Assembly (NCBI RefSeq): GCF_000005505.3
Contig: NC_016132.3
Coordinates: forward strand, 11,832,501-11,896,500
Direction: 5' to 3'
DNA from: Brachypodium distachyon
Taxonomy: Eukaryota > Streptophyta > Magnoliopsida > Poales > Poaceae
Length of the DNA stretch: 64,000 bases
Shown: piece after piece, positions 48,231 to 59,403 of the stretch
Layout of the letters: every line of letters starts with the position of its first letter
Numbering within the stretch: the stretch's first letter is position 1
Program-made: the position numbers and the translations under genes
Notes under the pieces: model-generated
The model's database searches: none
Told to the model about the DNA's origin: nothing
Seen by the model: only the letters and a program-made list of their open reading frames with translations

Positions 48231-50039
48231 GCGACCATCTTGGAGTCCAACCAAAATTTGAGATCGATCCTGATTTCTTCTCTGTTTTCGACTGAGGTTG
48301 GCTCTCGTCCTAGTTTTTAGCATGGGTTGCTTCTCTCGTGTGACTGAAAAATAAATATATCTAGTCTAAACTACGTGTTGCTGTTGCTCGAAGTTACTTA
48401 TTCCATAAGAACAATTTAGATGCGGCGTCCCATTTTTCATGTAATCATTGTTGACAAATGAATAATCACATAGTAGTTGGCTTGGGGTGTGAATATGAGA
48501 AGACATGCTTTTGAAAGTTAGACACGCCGATGATAGTTTAGTAGAATTACCCATATATTTCATATGAGCTTGCCTTGCTCGAATGATAAAATGAGAGAGG
48601 ACATGATTTGGTGAATTGGGTGATGCCCTAGAGGTAAAGAGTTATTGTTAGATTACTTTGAGATGAAAGATTTATATTAGATGGGGAATTATCCTTGGGC
48701 TATGTAGACCCTAGGAGCTTTTTGAGTTGGTGATGACGTGGATACTTTGCATGTTGAGCTTGCAAACATTAAATACATTTTAGTGGGGATCAACTTTAAT
48801 TTATAGAGATTATAGATATCGTTAGAGCATAAACAATGCAAGATGTTTAGGACAATGTTTACAAAAATGAACCGGTTTTTATTTAAGACTGGTGCAGGTT
48901 TTTATAAGACAAGTGTTTAATTAATTAGGCAACTCTGCTACAGGAACAAAGAATATTGCTCGAGAATAAACTGGTTTAATTTTATAAACATCTTCTAAAC
49001 ACTGTGCTCTCAATGCTGGCCGATTGTCATACTCAACGCATCCTAGACTCTCTTACTCTGGAAAACACCATACGTTATTCGACATACATCATACATGCGC
49101 ATCAATAAGAAGAACGTTTTTTTTCTCTAAAAAAAAGGAAAGATTTGGGTATACATCAGTCAACAAAAGGAGAAAATGACTGCTAACTCCTCCTCTCCTG
49201 GCTGTAATCTACGAAGCATTGCAAGTTTTAAAATAAGAATGGAGGCATCAGTTCGGTGCCAGGACGGCGACTACTACATGCGGAGTCAACACGGCCTCCA
49301 GTACCAGTGGTACAACTGCAGTATATCCTAATCCCGATCCAAGTAGCAGCAGGCCGGTTAGCAGCCAAAAGGAAAGGAATGTCGGAGCTACGTTTGTTTA
49401 GTTAGTGGAGTACTAAAGGTGCAGTCGGTGATGGTGATGAGAATTAAAGACGGCCGAAAGCTGGACACCGGCAAGACGGAAGTGAGCCCGGCGGAGGGTC
49501 TCGTCGTCGTCGGTGTCGAGAGTCATTAGTTTGCTTTTCGGTCCCCTTCTTGCTGCAGGGTTGGACGTCATGGCCGCACTGGTACCAACTTCGGCAGTAG
49601 AGCCGACAATAAAGCACTACTACTAAACTCCTTTGTTATATTTGAGAATCGGACAATGCAAGCACTCTTTAACTATTTGAGCGGTGGTTTGTGTGCACAA
49701 ATGGGTGTTTTCCATATGCTAGCCAACATTTGAACATTAGGACATTTTTTTTGCTCTGGAACACTAGGAATTTTCTTTAATCAGACGAAGGCGTTGATCT
49801 TTTTTTTTGCACATCATTTACAGACACACTAAAAACACAAACATATTCGTATACACGACTACACATGCAAGTAATTACAGAATTTTGTCATACTTTTAAT
49901 TTTCCATGAATTTGACGATCATCTCGAGAGAACCATTTCTTCACCCTTCCCGCCTGTGTAGGACTTCGAGTCTTGTCATTATGGTTTGCTTTGTTGCTGA
50001 TACCAATTAAGGCGTGTACAATGGGGTGACTTAGTCTTT
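48231..50039. other. Gene-free stretch
   Basis: AT-rich to 49200, mixed after that. No open frame of note, no paired repeat ends. Confidence 0.35.
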
Positions 50040-50310
50040 TTTTAAGGATGCCACGTAGATTAAATGGTGATGTGGAAGAGAGGAATGAAAAAACTGGTCA
50101 TGGAAAAACTGTCCATTTGCACACCAGTGCATGTATAAAGGTTATAAAGGATCATGTAGTGTGGTGCTTGAGGCAGTGGATTTGTGAATTTGACATGCTT
50201 TCTTCGGTATGGCAAGATCGCACAATGACATGAATGTGTTGCAATGCTCGAATGTGTTCACCAAGCTTGTTGAAGACTGCACCTTCGGTGAACTATGAGA
50301 TCATTGGCCA
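50040..50310 (+). pseudogene. PIF/Harbinger transposase fragment
   Basis: Around 50203-50290 the frame reads MARSHNDMNVLQCSNVFTKL. It matches the SHND-NVLQ-S-VF motif of plant Harbinger transposases near the DDE domain. The upstream part is not readable as transposase and a stop follows quickly. It is a scrap, not a gene. Confidence 0.6.
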
Positions 50311-51394
50311 TGTGTACAGCTCGTGGCGCCGCGATCTGAGGGCGTGGCGCCGCGGCGAGGCGACATGTGGAGGCCGCCGTGCGTGGTGGTGGTGGTGTTC
50401 CGCAAGGATGCGCACGGTCGCCGTCAGCAGTGAGGTCGGCCAGATCGCTTAGCCTGTTTCGGTGTGTGGGGCGATTGCACCGGCCTGGCCGGTGCTAGTT
50501 GGCGCGTGGTGTGCGGCGGGCTTCTTCGGCACTCGCGGTGGTGCGGTGGCCTCTGGTTAGGAATTCCGGAGCTGTCTGCTCCCGTCCGCGGTGGGTGTGG
50601 TGGCTGCGGGTGAAAACCCTGCACCGACAACAACGACGGCGTCATCAGATGTCGTTCCATTCCTGAAGGCGTCCTCGCGCAGTTCAACCACATCCCACCC
50701 TTCGCAAACGAGGTGTCTTTGAGCGAAAGCTCAGGTCCGGTGTCCGAATCGGGTAACGACGACATCCTCGGACGTCGTGTCATCCATGGAGGCGTTGCCT
50801 CTGGATCTCTCGTTTGGCTGCTGAGTATGCTTGCTAGTGTCCTAGCTAGGGATGGGCGCTTCGTGCAACGCGGGCTTGCCGAGGCGCGAGTTGTTGCCGT
50901 TGAGGCAGCCTCTTCTTTTCTCCGGTCGTCGAAGAAGCCCTGTTCCGCCTAACTTCTTCTGGCGCATGGATCTGCTCTTTGTTTGGCGTCGTTGGAGCGG
51001 GAGTGGTTTTGTTTTGACAGTGGTGGATTGTTACTTCGGTTTTTCTTTGTGTTTGCCTGTAGCAAAGTTTCTCGCATGGCTTTTCTAAAATAAGACGTGC
51101 ATTGTATTTTTTTTTGACTTTTTTTTCTCATAAATAGGATAATTCTATTCTTCTAACGGAGGGCGTCTTGAGCTCAAAAGTAATGAAATTTTAGTAGCTC
51201 GGTAACATGCATTTCACCGCGTCCATCGGGCGCTACAGGCTATGAGGCTCAGATCCCATATCTCCAGCCAGTGTTTCTTCTGGTGTGTAGCTGTGTTGGC
51301 GCGGGGCCACGGACGTGTGTACGTGCTTGCTGATTATATCGAGCTACGAGCAGATCATCTATGGGTGACCAAGCTAGAGAACCAATTGGCGTGG
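50311..51394. other. GC-rich, gene-free stretch left of the inverted repeat
   Basis: Open frames at 50424-50783 (minus) and 50713-50952 (plus) are caused by high GC. I recognise no domain. It could be the internal part of another degraded element. Confidence 0.3.
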
Positions 51395-52793
51395 CTGAAT
51401 TTCGACAAAATTGACCCAAAATCCAAAGAAATTTGAAATATGGACTCCTGGCGAAACTATTTCACAAGTCTGACCTTTCCGTGTAGCGCCCGCATACTGA
51501 GCATTAGCGTTGCACTATAATGCCTTGTGACTGGGCGTTGAACCGGTGCCAGCGTGGCGATGCCGGGGACCCACGCCAAGCCACTATAGCGCCTCGTCCA
51601 CAGGCACTATACAAGTACTTTAGCACCTTGTCACCGGGCGCTATACCCCCGTACCCTAAAGCGGCCGAACCGCTCGGGTTAGAGGCTCAGCACACACAGA
51701 AGGGATTCGGCCCTTTTCCTCTCCCGTAAGAACACAGCGGCGCCGGCGGTTGCTCCCCTGCAAATCTCTTCCCTGATTCGTCGATTTCTCTGTGGATTCC
51801 GTTCGCATTTGCTCCCCCTAGGTATTCTGCTCCGATCCCCTCAGTTTGATCCGCATTTTTCCGCTGATTCGCTGTACATTTAGGGTTCGAGGTTGTATCC
51901 GGTTAGAATCACAATCCGGCCGGTTGTTGCTAGTTTACTTAGAGGAAAAAAGCTAGGTTATTGCTCAAGTAGTCCTCGTGCATGAGACCTTTACAAGCCT
52001 GTTGTACTCCGCGTTTGAAGCCTCGTCGAATAGGTTGTCATCTTCCAAAATTTCATGGTTGTATGCGGGCCGGCAAATCTCCGCTCTGGTGTTCTCAACA
52101 TACCAACGCAGGTAGTTGTTAAATGCCTCAGGATTTGCCACCCGTTGGGGGGTTCCTTCACCATTCTCCATCTTGGCCAAGCACCTTTTGAACTTGTCCA
52201 CTTGAGCAATAACCTAGCTTTTTTCCTCTAAGTAAACTAGCAACAACCGGCCGGATTGTGATTCTAGCCGGATACAACCTCAAACCCTAAATGTACAGTG
52301 AATCAGCGGAAAAATGCGGACCAAACTGAGGGGATAGGAGGAGAATACCTGGGGGGAGCAAATGCGAACGAAATCCACGGAAAAATCAACGAATCGGGGG
52401 AGAGAGCTGCAGGGGAGCAACCGTCGCCGCCATTGTGTTCTTATGGGAGAGGAAAAGGGCCGAACCCCTTCTGTGCGTGCTGAGCCTCTGGCCCGAGCGG
52501 TTCGGCTGCTTTAGGGTACGAGGGTATAGCGCCCGGTGACAAGGCACTAAAGTACTTGTATAGCGCTCGTGGACGAAGCGCTATAGTGGCTTGGCGTGGG
52601 TCCCCGGCATCGCCACGCTGGACAGGCACGCCACGCTGGCACCGGTTCAACGCCCAGTCACAAGGCGTTATAGTGCAAGGCTAATGCCCAGTATGCGGGC
52701 GCTACACGGAAGGGTCAGGCTTGTGAAATAGTTTCGCCAGGAGTCCATATTTCAAATTTTTTTGGGTTTTGGGTCAATTTTGTCGAAATTCAG
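51395..52793. mobile_element. 1.4-kb near-perfect inverted repeat element (Mutator-like candidate)
   Basis: Left arm 51395-51970 (576 bp) and right arm 52200-52793 (594 bp) are inverted copies that agree almost base for base. They start CTGAATTTCGACAAAATTGA and end internally at TAGGTTATTGCTCAAG. The right arm has an extra ~19 bp, a tandem duplication around CACGCTGGACAGGCACGC (52613-52640). Only about 229 bp separate the arms, so a transcript would fold into a hairpin of more than 570 bp. The arms carry repeated GGCGCTATA/TATAGCGCC blocks and a 5' UTR-like pyrimidine-rich tract. Flanks TTGGCGTGG (left) and TTGCGTGAG (right) are only loosely alike, so a 9-bp duplication is not proven. Class (MULE) is inferred from TIR length. 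Confidence 0.85.
51965..52201 (-). pseudogene. Plant-mobile-domain-like fragment in the loop of the inverted repeat
   Basis: The 78-codon frame between the arms reads NPEAFNNYLRWYVENTRAEI followed by PAYNHEILEDDNLFDEASNA and EYNRLVK. It resembles the C-terminal tail after the aminotransferase-like plant mobile domain found in transposon-linked and MAIN-type proteins (pattern YL-W-STR--I--PAY-E-IL). Family identity is from memory of the pattern, not a search. Only this tail is present, so it is a captured or leftover fragment. Confidence 0.5.
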
Positions 52794-53108
52794 TTGCGTG
52801 AGGGTTGGCCACATCATCGGAGGCTCTGAGCAAAGGGTTGCCATGGATATTTCCTCCAATGCATGCGATGGTTTTGGACAATTTACTTTTTTAAAGTATT
52901 CTATTTTAGTTTTCTATTTTATCTCTAACACAAACACAATATAGTTTTAACAATAAACTTCTGTTTCTGTACACCTCACTACTCTAAAGAAAAACACAAT
53001 GACGGTTCAGATAACTTCTTACCCCCTTCATTAAAAAAGCACGATGAGCATCTTTTTTCTCCTTTTCACCTGGCTACGAACAACACTCTGTGTTTTCGAG
53101 TTTGCTTG

Positions 53109-53390
53109 AGATTTTCCCATTGGATCGCGACAAAATTTCACGATCTTGTAGTAGACACAATTGCACACAATCCAACAAAAAAGGTTGGCAAAAAATTTCT
53201 TGAGTCAGCGGGAAACATGCGAACAAGTCGAACATTCGTGCTGCCCGCACGGCCGCGAGAAATCCAAACAACGGTGTTTTGAAGTTTTCCGAGAAATCCA
53301 AACAACGGAATTTGCCGGAGATTTCACCGTTGAATCGTGGCAAAATTTCATAGCGTCATAGTAGAGACGATTCCGCACACTCACCGGGGG
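53109..53390. repeat. Imperfect direct duplication
   Basis: A block with GACAAAATTTCACGATC and GTAGTAGACACAATTGCACA (53128-53168) recurs about 205 bases later as GGCAAAATTTCATAGCG and ATAGTAGAGACGATTCCGCA (53338-53376). Between them GAGAAATCCAAACAACGG occurs twice (53258 and 53291). Confidence 0.6.
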
Positions 53391-53639
53391 AATCGTTGAA
53401 ACAATATTTGAGATAGCGAATACCTTGCAAAAGTGGAAGGATGCAGGAGGAAGGAAAGTGTAGGCGACAGAAGAGCAAGAGGAAAAATAATGGGAAACGT
53501 GAAAATGCCATCTTACCCTTATGAGTATGGGGAAAGGGGTGTACAAAATCAGGCCTTTTCACAATAATACCTTACCTTGTACTCTCTGACGTGGAACAAG
53601 CCATTTTCTTAGGTAAACATTAGATCGATGATCTACTGC

Positions 53640-53995
53640 AATTATATGTGCAAATAAGCTGACAACCAATAGTTATCAGGAATTCTATCTAAAATTGCTA
53701 ATCCATTTTCCAAACTGGTGATATTTCTTTCTCCTTGCCCTATGAAAGACCATGTTAAGCTCTTCTTTGAAGATCTGCCGACATCTAAAGAGAGGGTCTG
53801 ATGTGTTGAAAACACACTCATTGCGCACCCTCCACATGCTCCAACAGACAAGTGTGGTGATCTCCATATGAAATGGTACTTCAAGCAGTTGCTTCAAGCC
53901 AATGATGTTCTGGTGAGTCATGGATTGTGGACATAGATATCGCCAACATGCCAGTGCAAAAGGGCAGCCGAAGAAAAGATGATCTCTGGTTTCGA
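53640..53995 (-). mobile_element. 3' fragment of a LINE, same family as 45360-48230
   Basis: Reading leftward: VPFHMEITTLVCWSMW, FRCRQIFKEELNMVFHRARR and KKYHQFGKWISNFR then a stop, aligning to the C-terminus of the larger LINE (VPFFMEIITLVTWSIW, YRCRQIFKEELNLVFHHAKR). It is truncated on its 5' side. Confidence 0.8.
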
Positions 53996-54229
53996 TTTGA
54001 ATTCCCTAATAGAGAACACACTCATAGGAAGGGATGTAAAAAAATTCTGGTGTAGCATGGCTCTGGTGTTCTACATGTTGATCAAAAGTAACCATATAAA
54101 GACTCATAAATAAATAGTTTTTTTTACCGAGTATATATAGTCTTTTTTCTCTAAAGAAAGAAACAAGAAAAAGTAATGTTGAGTATCCTCGTCTTGGGTT
54201 GTATACTCTTTTTTTGACCATGTAAATAC

Positions 54230-54545
54230 CTCTTTATTCATTATCAATCATGGTTACATCTTTCAAAAGAAGAGGTACAATACTACTATAAGGATGCTCT
54301 AACCAAACCAGAGGTGGGGAGAATTTCGCAAGCTGAGCGAGCTCATGCAACTGTGTTTGCTTCACGAGGACAGTGGACAACTGAAATCTTGACACAATCT
54401 GTCGCGGGATAAAAACAATCATCAAAGACTGCGGCACCAATACCCGCAGCTCGTCCTCCCTGGTTCATGCATGACCTCCAGCAGTGACGGCAAACTCCAA
54501 GCCGAGGCGCAAAGCCATAGCCTCAGCAACAGGTACAACAGCAAC
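54230..54545 (-). pseudogene. RNase H-like (RVT_3) fragment
   Basis: Leftward translation gives VPVAEAMALRLGLEFAVTAG (54543-54484), the AEA-ALR-GL-LA pattern of plant RNase H domains. It is followed after a shift by STVLVKQTQLHELAQLAKF and a stop near 54234. Short and frameshifted. It could belong to a LINE or to a decayed host reverse-transcriptase-like gene. Confidence 0.5.
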
Positions 54546-56050
54546 AGGTACAGATGGACTGCGTCTTGGGTTGTACAATACTTGTATGGGAATTAACACA
54601 AAGCGTTATTAGGTTAGACTGCTTGCTGTTACTGTTTACGTGGTCGGTCGCACACGATCTGGTCCATGTGACCTTTTCTGAGCGGCTGAGCCTTACATGC
54701 ATGCAATCTAGATATATTTTTGAACGACCTGCTTAAGCTATATTTGCGAGGTTCGAAAGGTGTACTTTTAGTAGGTTGAATATTGACTTTTCTGTTTTGG
54801 AGATCATCCTACTGCCGAATGGACCTTGCGCCGCATCCTTGATTTTTATATTAAATTGAGTATAAGCAATACAGTTAGCATGCATAAAAATAAGACAATA
54901 ACACGTACACAAATCTTACCAGCTGTATTGGCTTTGCTCGTAATTTAACTGAACATAAGTTTTATCACCATTACTTGCGTTATTCTTTATTTATTCTTAT
55001 TTATTTTAGACCTGAACACGGAGACTCAAGCATCACTAATTTTTTTTTATTTTCGAGGAGACTAATTGGTTATTTTAGCTGCACAACCTTCTTAACTACT
55101 CCTCCCTACGTTCTACTGTAAACCGCAACAATAATTATTGAAGGGAGGGAGTAGATCCGTAACATATCCGTTTCCACCTATACATGGCCACACGTTGTAC
55201 TAAACAATGCAAGATTTGTTAATTTGAGGGGATCGATTATATATATACACGGGGCAATTATTTTCCAAATAATGCCCATTCTGGAATCTAGACGGAGCCA
55301 GGAACCGAAAGTGCTACCCAGCAGCCTTGTCATGTAAGAGGTCCAAACCGGCACTCGAAATACGTACCTTTAGGTTTTGTCCGTGAGAACTAATCAAAGT
55401 TTCTCCAGAAAAGGGAGCAGCTCAGTTCAAACTCACCAACTTGGGAGACAGAAATCGTACTGTCACGTACACCAGGTTGACGTCATATATATGCAGCTAG
55501 CTAGTTGACACTTCCCAGGTGAGAATTGGTCAAACCCAAGTTGATCTGTTCGTAAAGTTACCGTCAAACCTTAATTTCTATCCATCTGGAACGTAAAAAT
55601 TTGTCGAGACGTACCATTTCATATAAAAGTCGATGGAACACATTTTTTATCTGGTGAATCGATGATCTGAACCGCTGACCTTTTACGGAAGTTGTATGAA
55701 GTATGAAGCGACTTTTTTTTTTCTACAGCGAAATTGTGTAGCGACTACTTAGTCGTTCAATCTGCAACAAAAGTATATTGGACCGCCAGTTGTGTTCTGA
55801 CTGGCAGTGGCAGCGTAAGTACGTGTCAGCTTCCTGTGATCTAGACGTGTAGCCTGATGAGCCCGCGCGCGGACATGTAGAGAGTCGCAGAGAGACTGTT
55901 CCTTTAATTCTTTTCCCAATTAATCCACCGATGCTGATGCATTCAGATACAAAGACGTATTAATCCACACACCGCACGTACGCAGGAAGGGCTGAATGCG
56001 CGTTGCAGGGATAAGCTCTGTAGCTCGAGGACAGTGACACTCGTTTTGCA
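54546..56050. other. Upstream region of the isopentenyltransferase gene
   Basis: No gene. At 55099-55152 a short CTCCTCCCTACG...GGGAGGGAG pair flanked by TA may be a degenerate MITE. The part next to the gene (from about 55400) has normal promoter composition. Confidence 0.35.
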
Positions 56051-56053
56051 AGC

Positions 56054-56061
56054 TATAAATA
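56054..56061 (+). promoter_or_regulatory. TATA box of the isopentenyltransferase gene
   Basis: TATAAATA 149 bases before the start codon predicts a transcription start near 56085. It is a textbook match in the right place. Confidence 0.7.
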
Positions 56062-56082
56062 CGGCCATGTTTCGCCAGTTTC

Positions 56083-56187
56083 ATGCATTCAACCAAGCGA
56101 GCTCAAGGTTTCAACCTTAAATCTCGACAAACAAACGCAGGCACGCAATCTATAGCTCAAAAGGTTCCATCTTTCATAGTAACATAA
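56083..56187 (+). promoter_or_regulatory. Possible upstream open reading frame in the IPT leader
   Basis: A 34-codon frame (MHSTKRAQGF...) ends with TAA 22 bases before the IPT start. Its ATG lies almost exactly at the predicted transcription start, so whether it is in the mRNA is uncertain. Confidence 0.3.
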
Positions 56188-56209
56188 CCCATCCTGCGCA
56201 ACATCAATA

Positions 56210-57211
56210 ATGGAGCGCAATGGTATTGCGAGCAGGAAATCAGGAGGCAAGAAGAACAAGGTGGTGTTCGTGATGGGCGCGACGGCGACGGGCAAGTCGA
56301 AGCTGGCGGTGGACCTGGCTTTGCAATTCGGCGGCGAGGTGATCAACTCGGACAAGATCCAGCTCCACGACGGCCTCCCCATCGTCACCAACAAAATCAC
56401 GCCCAACGAGCAATCCGGCGTCCCCCACCACCTCATCGGCGGCCTCCACCCGGATTCCGACTACTCCCCGTCCGACTTCCGGCGCGACGCCACGCGCGCC
56501 GTGGAGAACGTCCTCTCCAGGGGCGCGCTGCCCATCGTCGCCGGCGGCTCCAACCGCTACCTGGAGGCCCTCCTCGACGGACCGTCGTCGTCGTTCCGGA
56601 GGCGCTTCGAGTGCTGCTTCGTGTGGGTGGACGCCGGCGGCGACGTGGCGTTGCTGGAGGAGTACGTGCGCCAACGCGTGGACGCAATGGTGGAGCAAGG
56701 GCTGGTGGAGGAAGTCCGGGGGTTTTTCCGGGAGGACGGGGATTACTCCCGCGGGATCCGGAGGGCGATCGGGGTTCCGGAGATGGACGCCTACTTCCGG
56801 ATGGAGGCCGCCGGGGAGCTAATTCGGGCCGGGGTGCTTGAGGCCGCCGTGGAGCAGATCAAGCGCAACACGTGCGTGCTGGCGCGGCGGCAGGTGGGGA
56901 AGATCCGGCGGTTGAGTGGCCTGCCCGGATGGAACATCCGCAGGGTTCATGTTGGCAGGGTGCTCGCGCTCAAGGTTGCGGGGGAGAAGCGGAAGGAGGA
57001 TGCTGGAGCGGAGAGGGAGTTGTGGGAGAAGGACGTGCTCGGCCCTGCCGCAAGGACCGTCGAGGTGTTTCTGGCCAAAGGGGCCGGCGAACGCGGCGGT
57101 GCCGGTGTGGGGGCAGCGGTGGAGTGGTACGGTCGTGGTCTGCAGTTCGTGGAGGCGGCGTCAGCCGTGTCTCCGAGGTTTCACGGAAGAAAAGCAGCCG
57201 CGGCAGTTTGA
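56210..57211 (+). CDS. IPT: Adenylate isopentenyltransferase (cytokinin synthesis), intronless, 333 aa
   Basis: Transfers the isopentenyl group from DMAPP to ATP/ADP, the first committed step of cytokinin synthesis. The P-loop GATATGKS is at residues 23-30. INSDKIQLHDGLPIVTNK follows with the candidate catalytic Asp48. Next are GVPHHLIGG, DFRRDATRAV, PIVAGGSNRYLEALL and, late, GIRRAIGVPEMDAYF and IKRNTCVLARRQVGKIRRL. These are in family order. The length is normal for plant ATP/ADP-type IPTs and shorter than tRNA-type enzymes; the zinc finger of the tRNA type is absent. There is no clear transit peptide before the P-loop, so plastid targeting is doubtful. Codon third positions are strongly G/C. 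Long antisense frames over it (56240-56698 and others) are artefacts of this. I cannot assign a numbered paralogue. Confidence 0.95.
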   Translation: MERNGIASRKSGGKKNKVVFVMGATATGKSKLAVDLALQFGGEVINSDKIQLHDGLPIVTNKITPNEQSGVPHHLIGGLHPDSDYSPSDFRRDATRAVENVLSRGALPIVAGGSNRYLEALLDGPSSSFRRRFECCFVWVDAGGDVALLEEYVRQRVDAMVEQGLVEEVRGFFREDGDYSRGIRRAIGVPEMDAYFRMEAAGELIRAGVLEAAVEQIKRNTCVLARRQVGKIRRLSGLPGWNIRRVHVGRVLALKVAGEKRKEDAGAERELWEKDVLGPAARTVEVFLAKGAGERGGAGVGAAVEWYGRGLQFVEAASAVSPRFHGRKAAAAV

Positions 57212-59403
57212 CTATAGCGCTAGCGTCCTTCATTCATCGTCTACTGGTTGATTAGCTCGTCATATCTATATTCATTAATTGGTTCATTTTTTATTTTGCG
57301 TAAATTCATTGTATTCATTCGTTCGTTAATTTTGACTTACATATATGTAGAAACAAACTTATTTGTATTACTATTGTACCGGCAGCATCTTCATACGGAC
57401 AGTGTATCTTTTTACGTATGAACAATATATTTACTGTCTTCGCATCACTATTTATTATCTAAAAGTTGAATGCAAATACAACATGGCCGTCGCGACCTAG
57501 TCTTGTCGCGCGACGCTCCAATACTTGGGGCAGTTCCCACGTCATCCAGGGACGACCGGCACGTGAGCGTGTGCACCGTAGCGCAACCAGGTTGCTAGGG
57601 ACGAAACGGAACTAAACAAGGCAAGAAAAAAAAGTTGCCGAAAAAATCGAACTAGCATGGAGGAGCGAGCCTATAGGTTGCAGTTGAAGGAGGAAGAGGA
57701 ACAACAATAGTATTCCATAGAGTCAGTACTCACTCTCCACGTTATCTGGAGTCGACGACGAAATAACACATATAATAGATTGAGTCTTTAGATTTGTTAT
57801 AAATGATTTGTTAGTATGAAATGCGATGATGTACGATGGTAAATTGGATTGATCTTAGTCGATTCTTGCCTTAAGAGTCGGACTATTCATGAAGAGTTAG
57901 TTCTCTTTTCTTCCTCCACATCAGCAAATTTTAAATAAGAATCGATTAGGAGTCAGCTTTTGCGGATGCCCTAAGGCCGCGGCCAATTGAAGGGACAGCT
58001 GTCAATCGAACCAAATCTGACTTGTAGTTCATCGTTCCAACTAGTACCGTATGTTAATTATAATTATGATATAGTTTGACGAGTAAAATACATTGTTAGT
58101 TTATAAATTCTGAGAAAATGAACGCTTCATTTTATGAACTCAAAAAATGCACGCATAAATCTGTAAGCTGGGATTAATAATACAGATTAGTCAAAAAACG
58201 AGAAGGCACAATACTGAGATCAATAAAATTGCACATGTTGTCACCAGGCGGGCCAGATGAACCCTAGGCTGCGCTATTGCATCCACCACGCCGCGCATAG
58301 GAGGGGACCATTGCAGGTTACCACACGGATGAGTGGGGGCTGTCGTGCAAGGGACAGAAGTCGCTCGTGGCGATGTGGTAGCCCCTGTCCAGGTACACGT
58401 GCAACCGCCCGCCATACACATGCATCCCATGGCGGGTGCCTTTGTCTTGCTATCCTTCACACGACACCGGTGCTGTGTTCGCAGACACGAAAGCAGCAGC
58501 AGCCAGGAAGAGATTTGGGGTGTGGGGGTGTGGGTGGGGAGGGGGGGATTCAATGGTACTTGGAAGTAAAAGTTATAATATTGCTAAAAAGAGCCCCGGC
58601 CGCTGCATCGGTCGAGGTTGATGCACACGACCATTAATTATTAAAACATTCTCAGTACAAGTCTCAAAGTTACATCTTGTATATTGCTAGAATATAAGCT
58701 CAATTGTTCCCTCCAATCTTCTAATGTTTTTTATTTGCTCTTGTTATATAGCTCTCCGTCCCTGGCAGCAGCAAGAGTCGTTGGCCATGCTTCTTCCGCT
58801 ACCTATGCAGAGTGGGGGTGCAGAAAGAGTACGGTACCACCAGCGCACCGGCGGCAAGATTGCTGCTAGGGATGGCCACTGCATGGGCATACCCCACTTG
58901 GTCCATCATACAACAACATCGACTTGGGATCAAAGCGTCATGATCAAAAAACAGTTTTTTGATTGATGGTGTAACCATGTTTCATAAGCAATAAGGAGGT
59001 ATTTACTATTGGCGACGCGACAAGTCATGCCTGTGTTGCTGGTCCGGAGGTGGTGATGTGATGATGGTACAGGCAGTCGATCACAAGTTTGCACTCTCAG
59101 TGAAAACACTTGATCCCAGATCAGGCAATGTCGTCACGCCACTGCGTCGTGACCTTGTTGAAGGTGGTGGCTCAAAGCTTGCTTTTGGAGATGAAAACGC
59201 GAGTTCTAACGGTGCACGTGCGACGTTCCTTCTTGAAGGCTTTGTATATGAGTTCTGTTTTTTCGTTTTCAACATGTATCATAGGGGTTAGTGGTAGGTT
59301 GGTGGAGTCACCTTTTTTTTTCCTTTTTTGTCGACGTTTTCAAAAATAATTCTATATAAACGACCTCGTGCGGTCAAAAGTGCAGAATTAGTGCGACACA
59401 TAA
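57212..59403. other. Gene-free stretch right of IPT
   Basis: Includes the IPT 3' UTR. Open frames at 58191-58637 and 59058-59291 have no domain. The sequence 59140-59270 looks like retroelement-type non-coding DNA but cannot be classified. Confidence 0.35.
58517..58547 (+). repeat. G-rich tract
   Basis: Runs of 4, 5, 3, 4 and 7 G separated by 1-3 bases fit a G-quadruplex pattern. No gene context. Confidence 0.8.

Noticed and set aside
56240..56698. Long minus-strand open frame over the IPT gene
   Set aside because: Mirror of the very GC-rich IPT codons. The plus-strand protein has all family motifs, so the antisense frame is a shadow.
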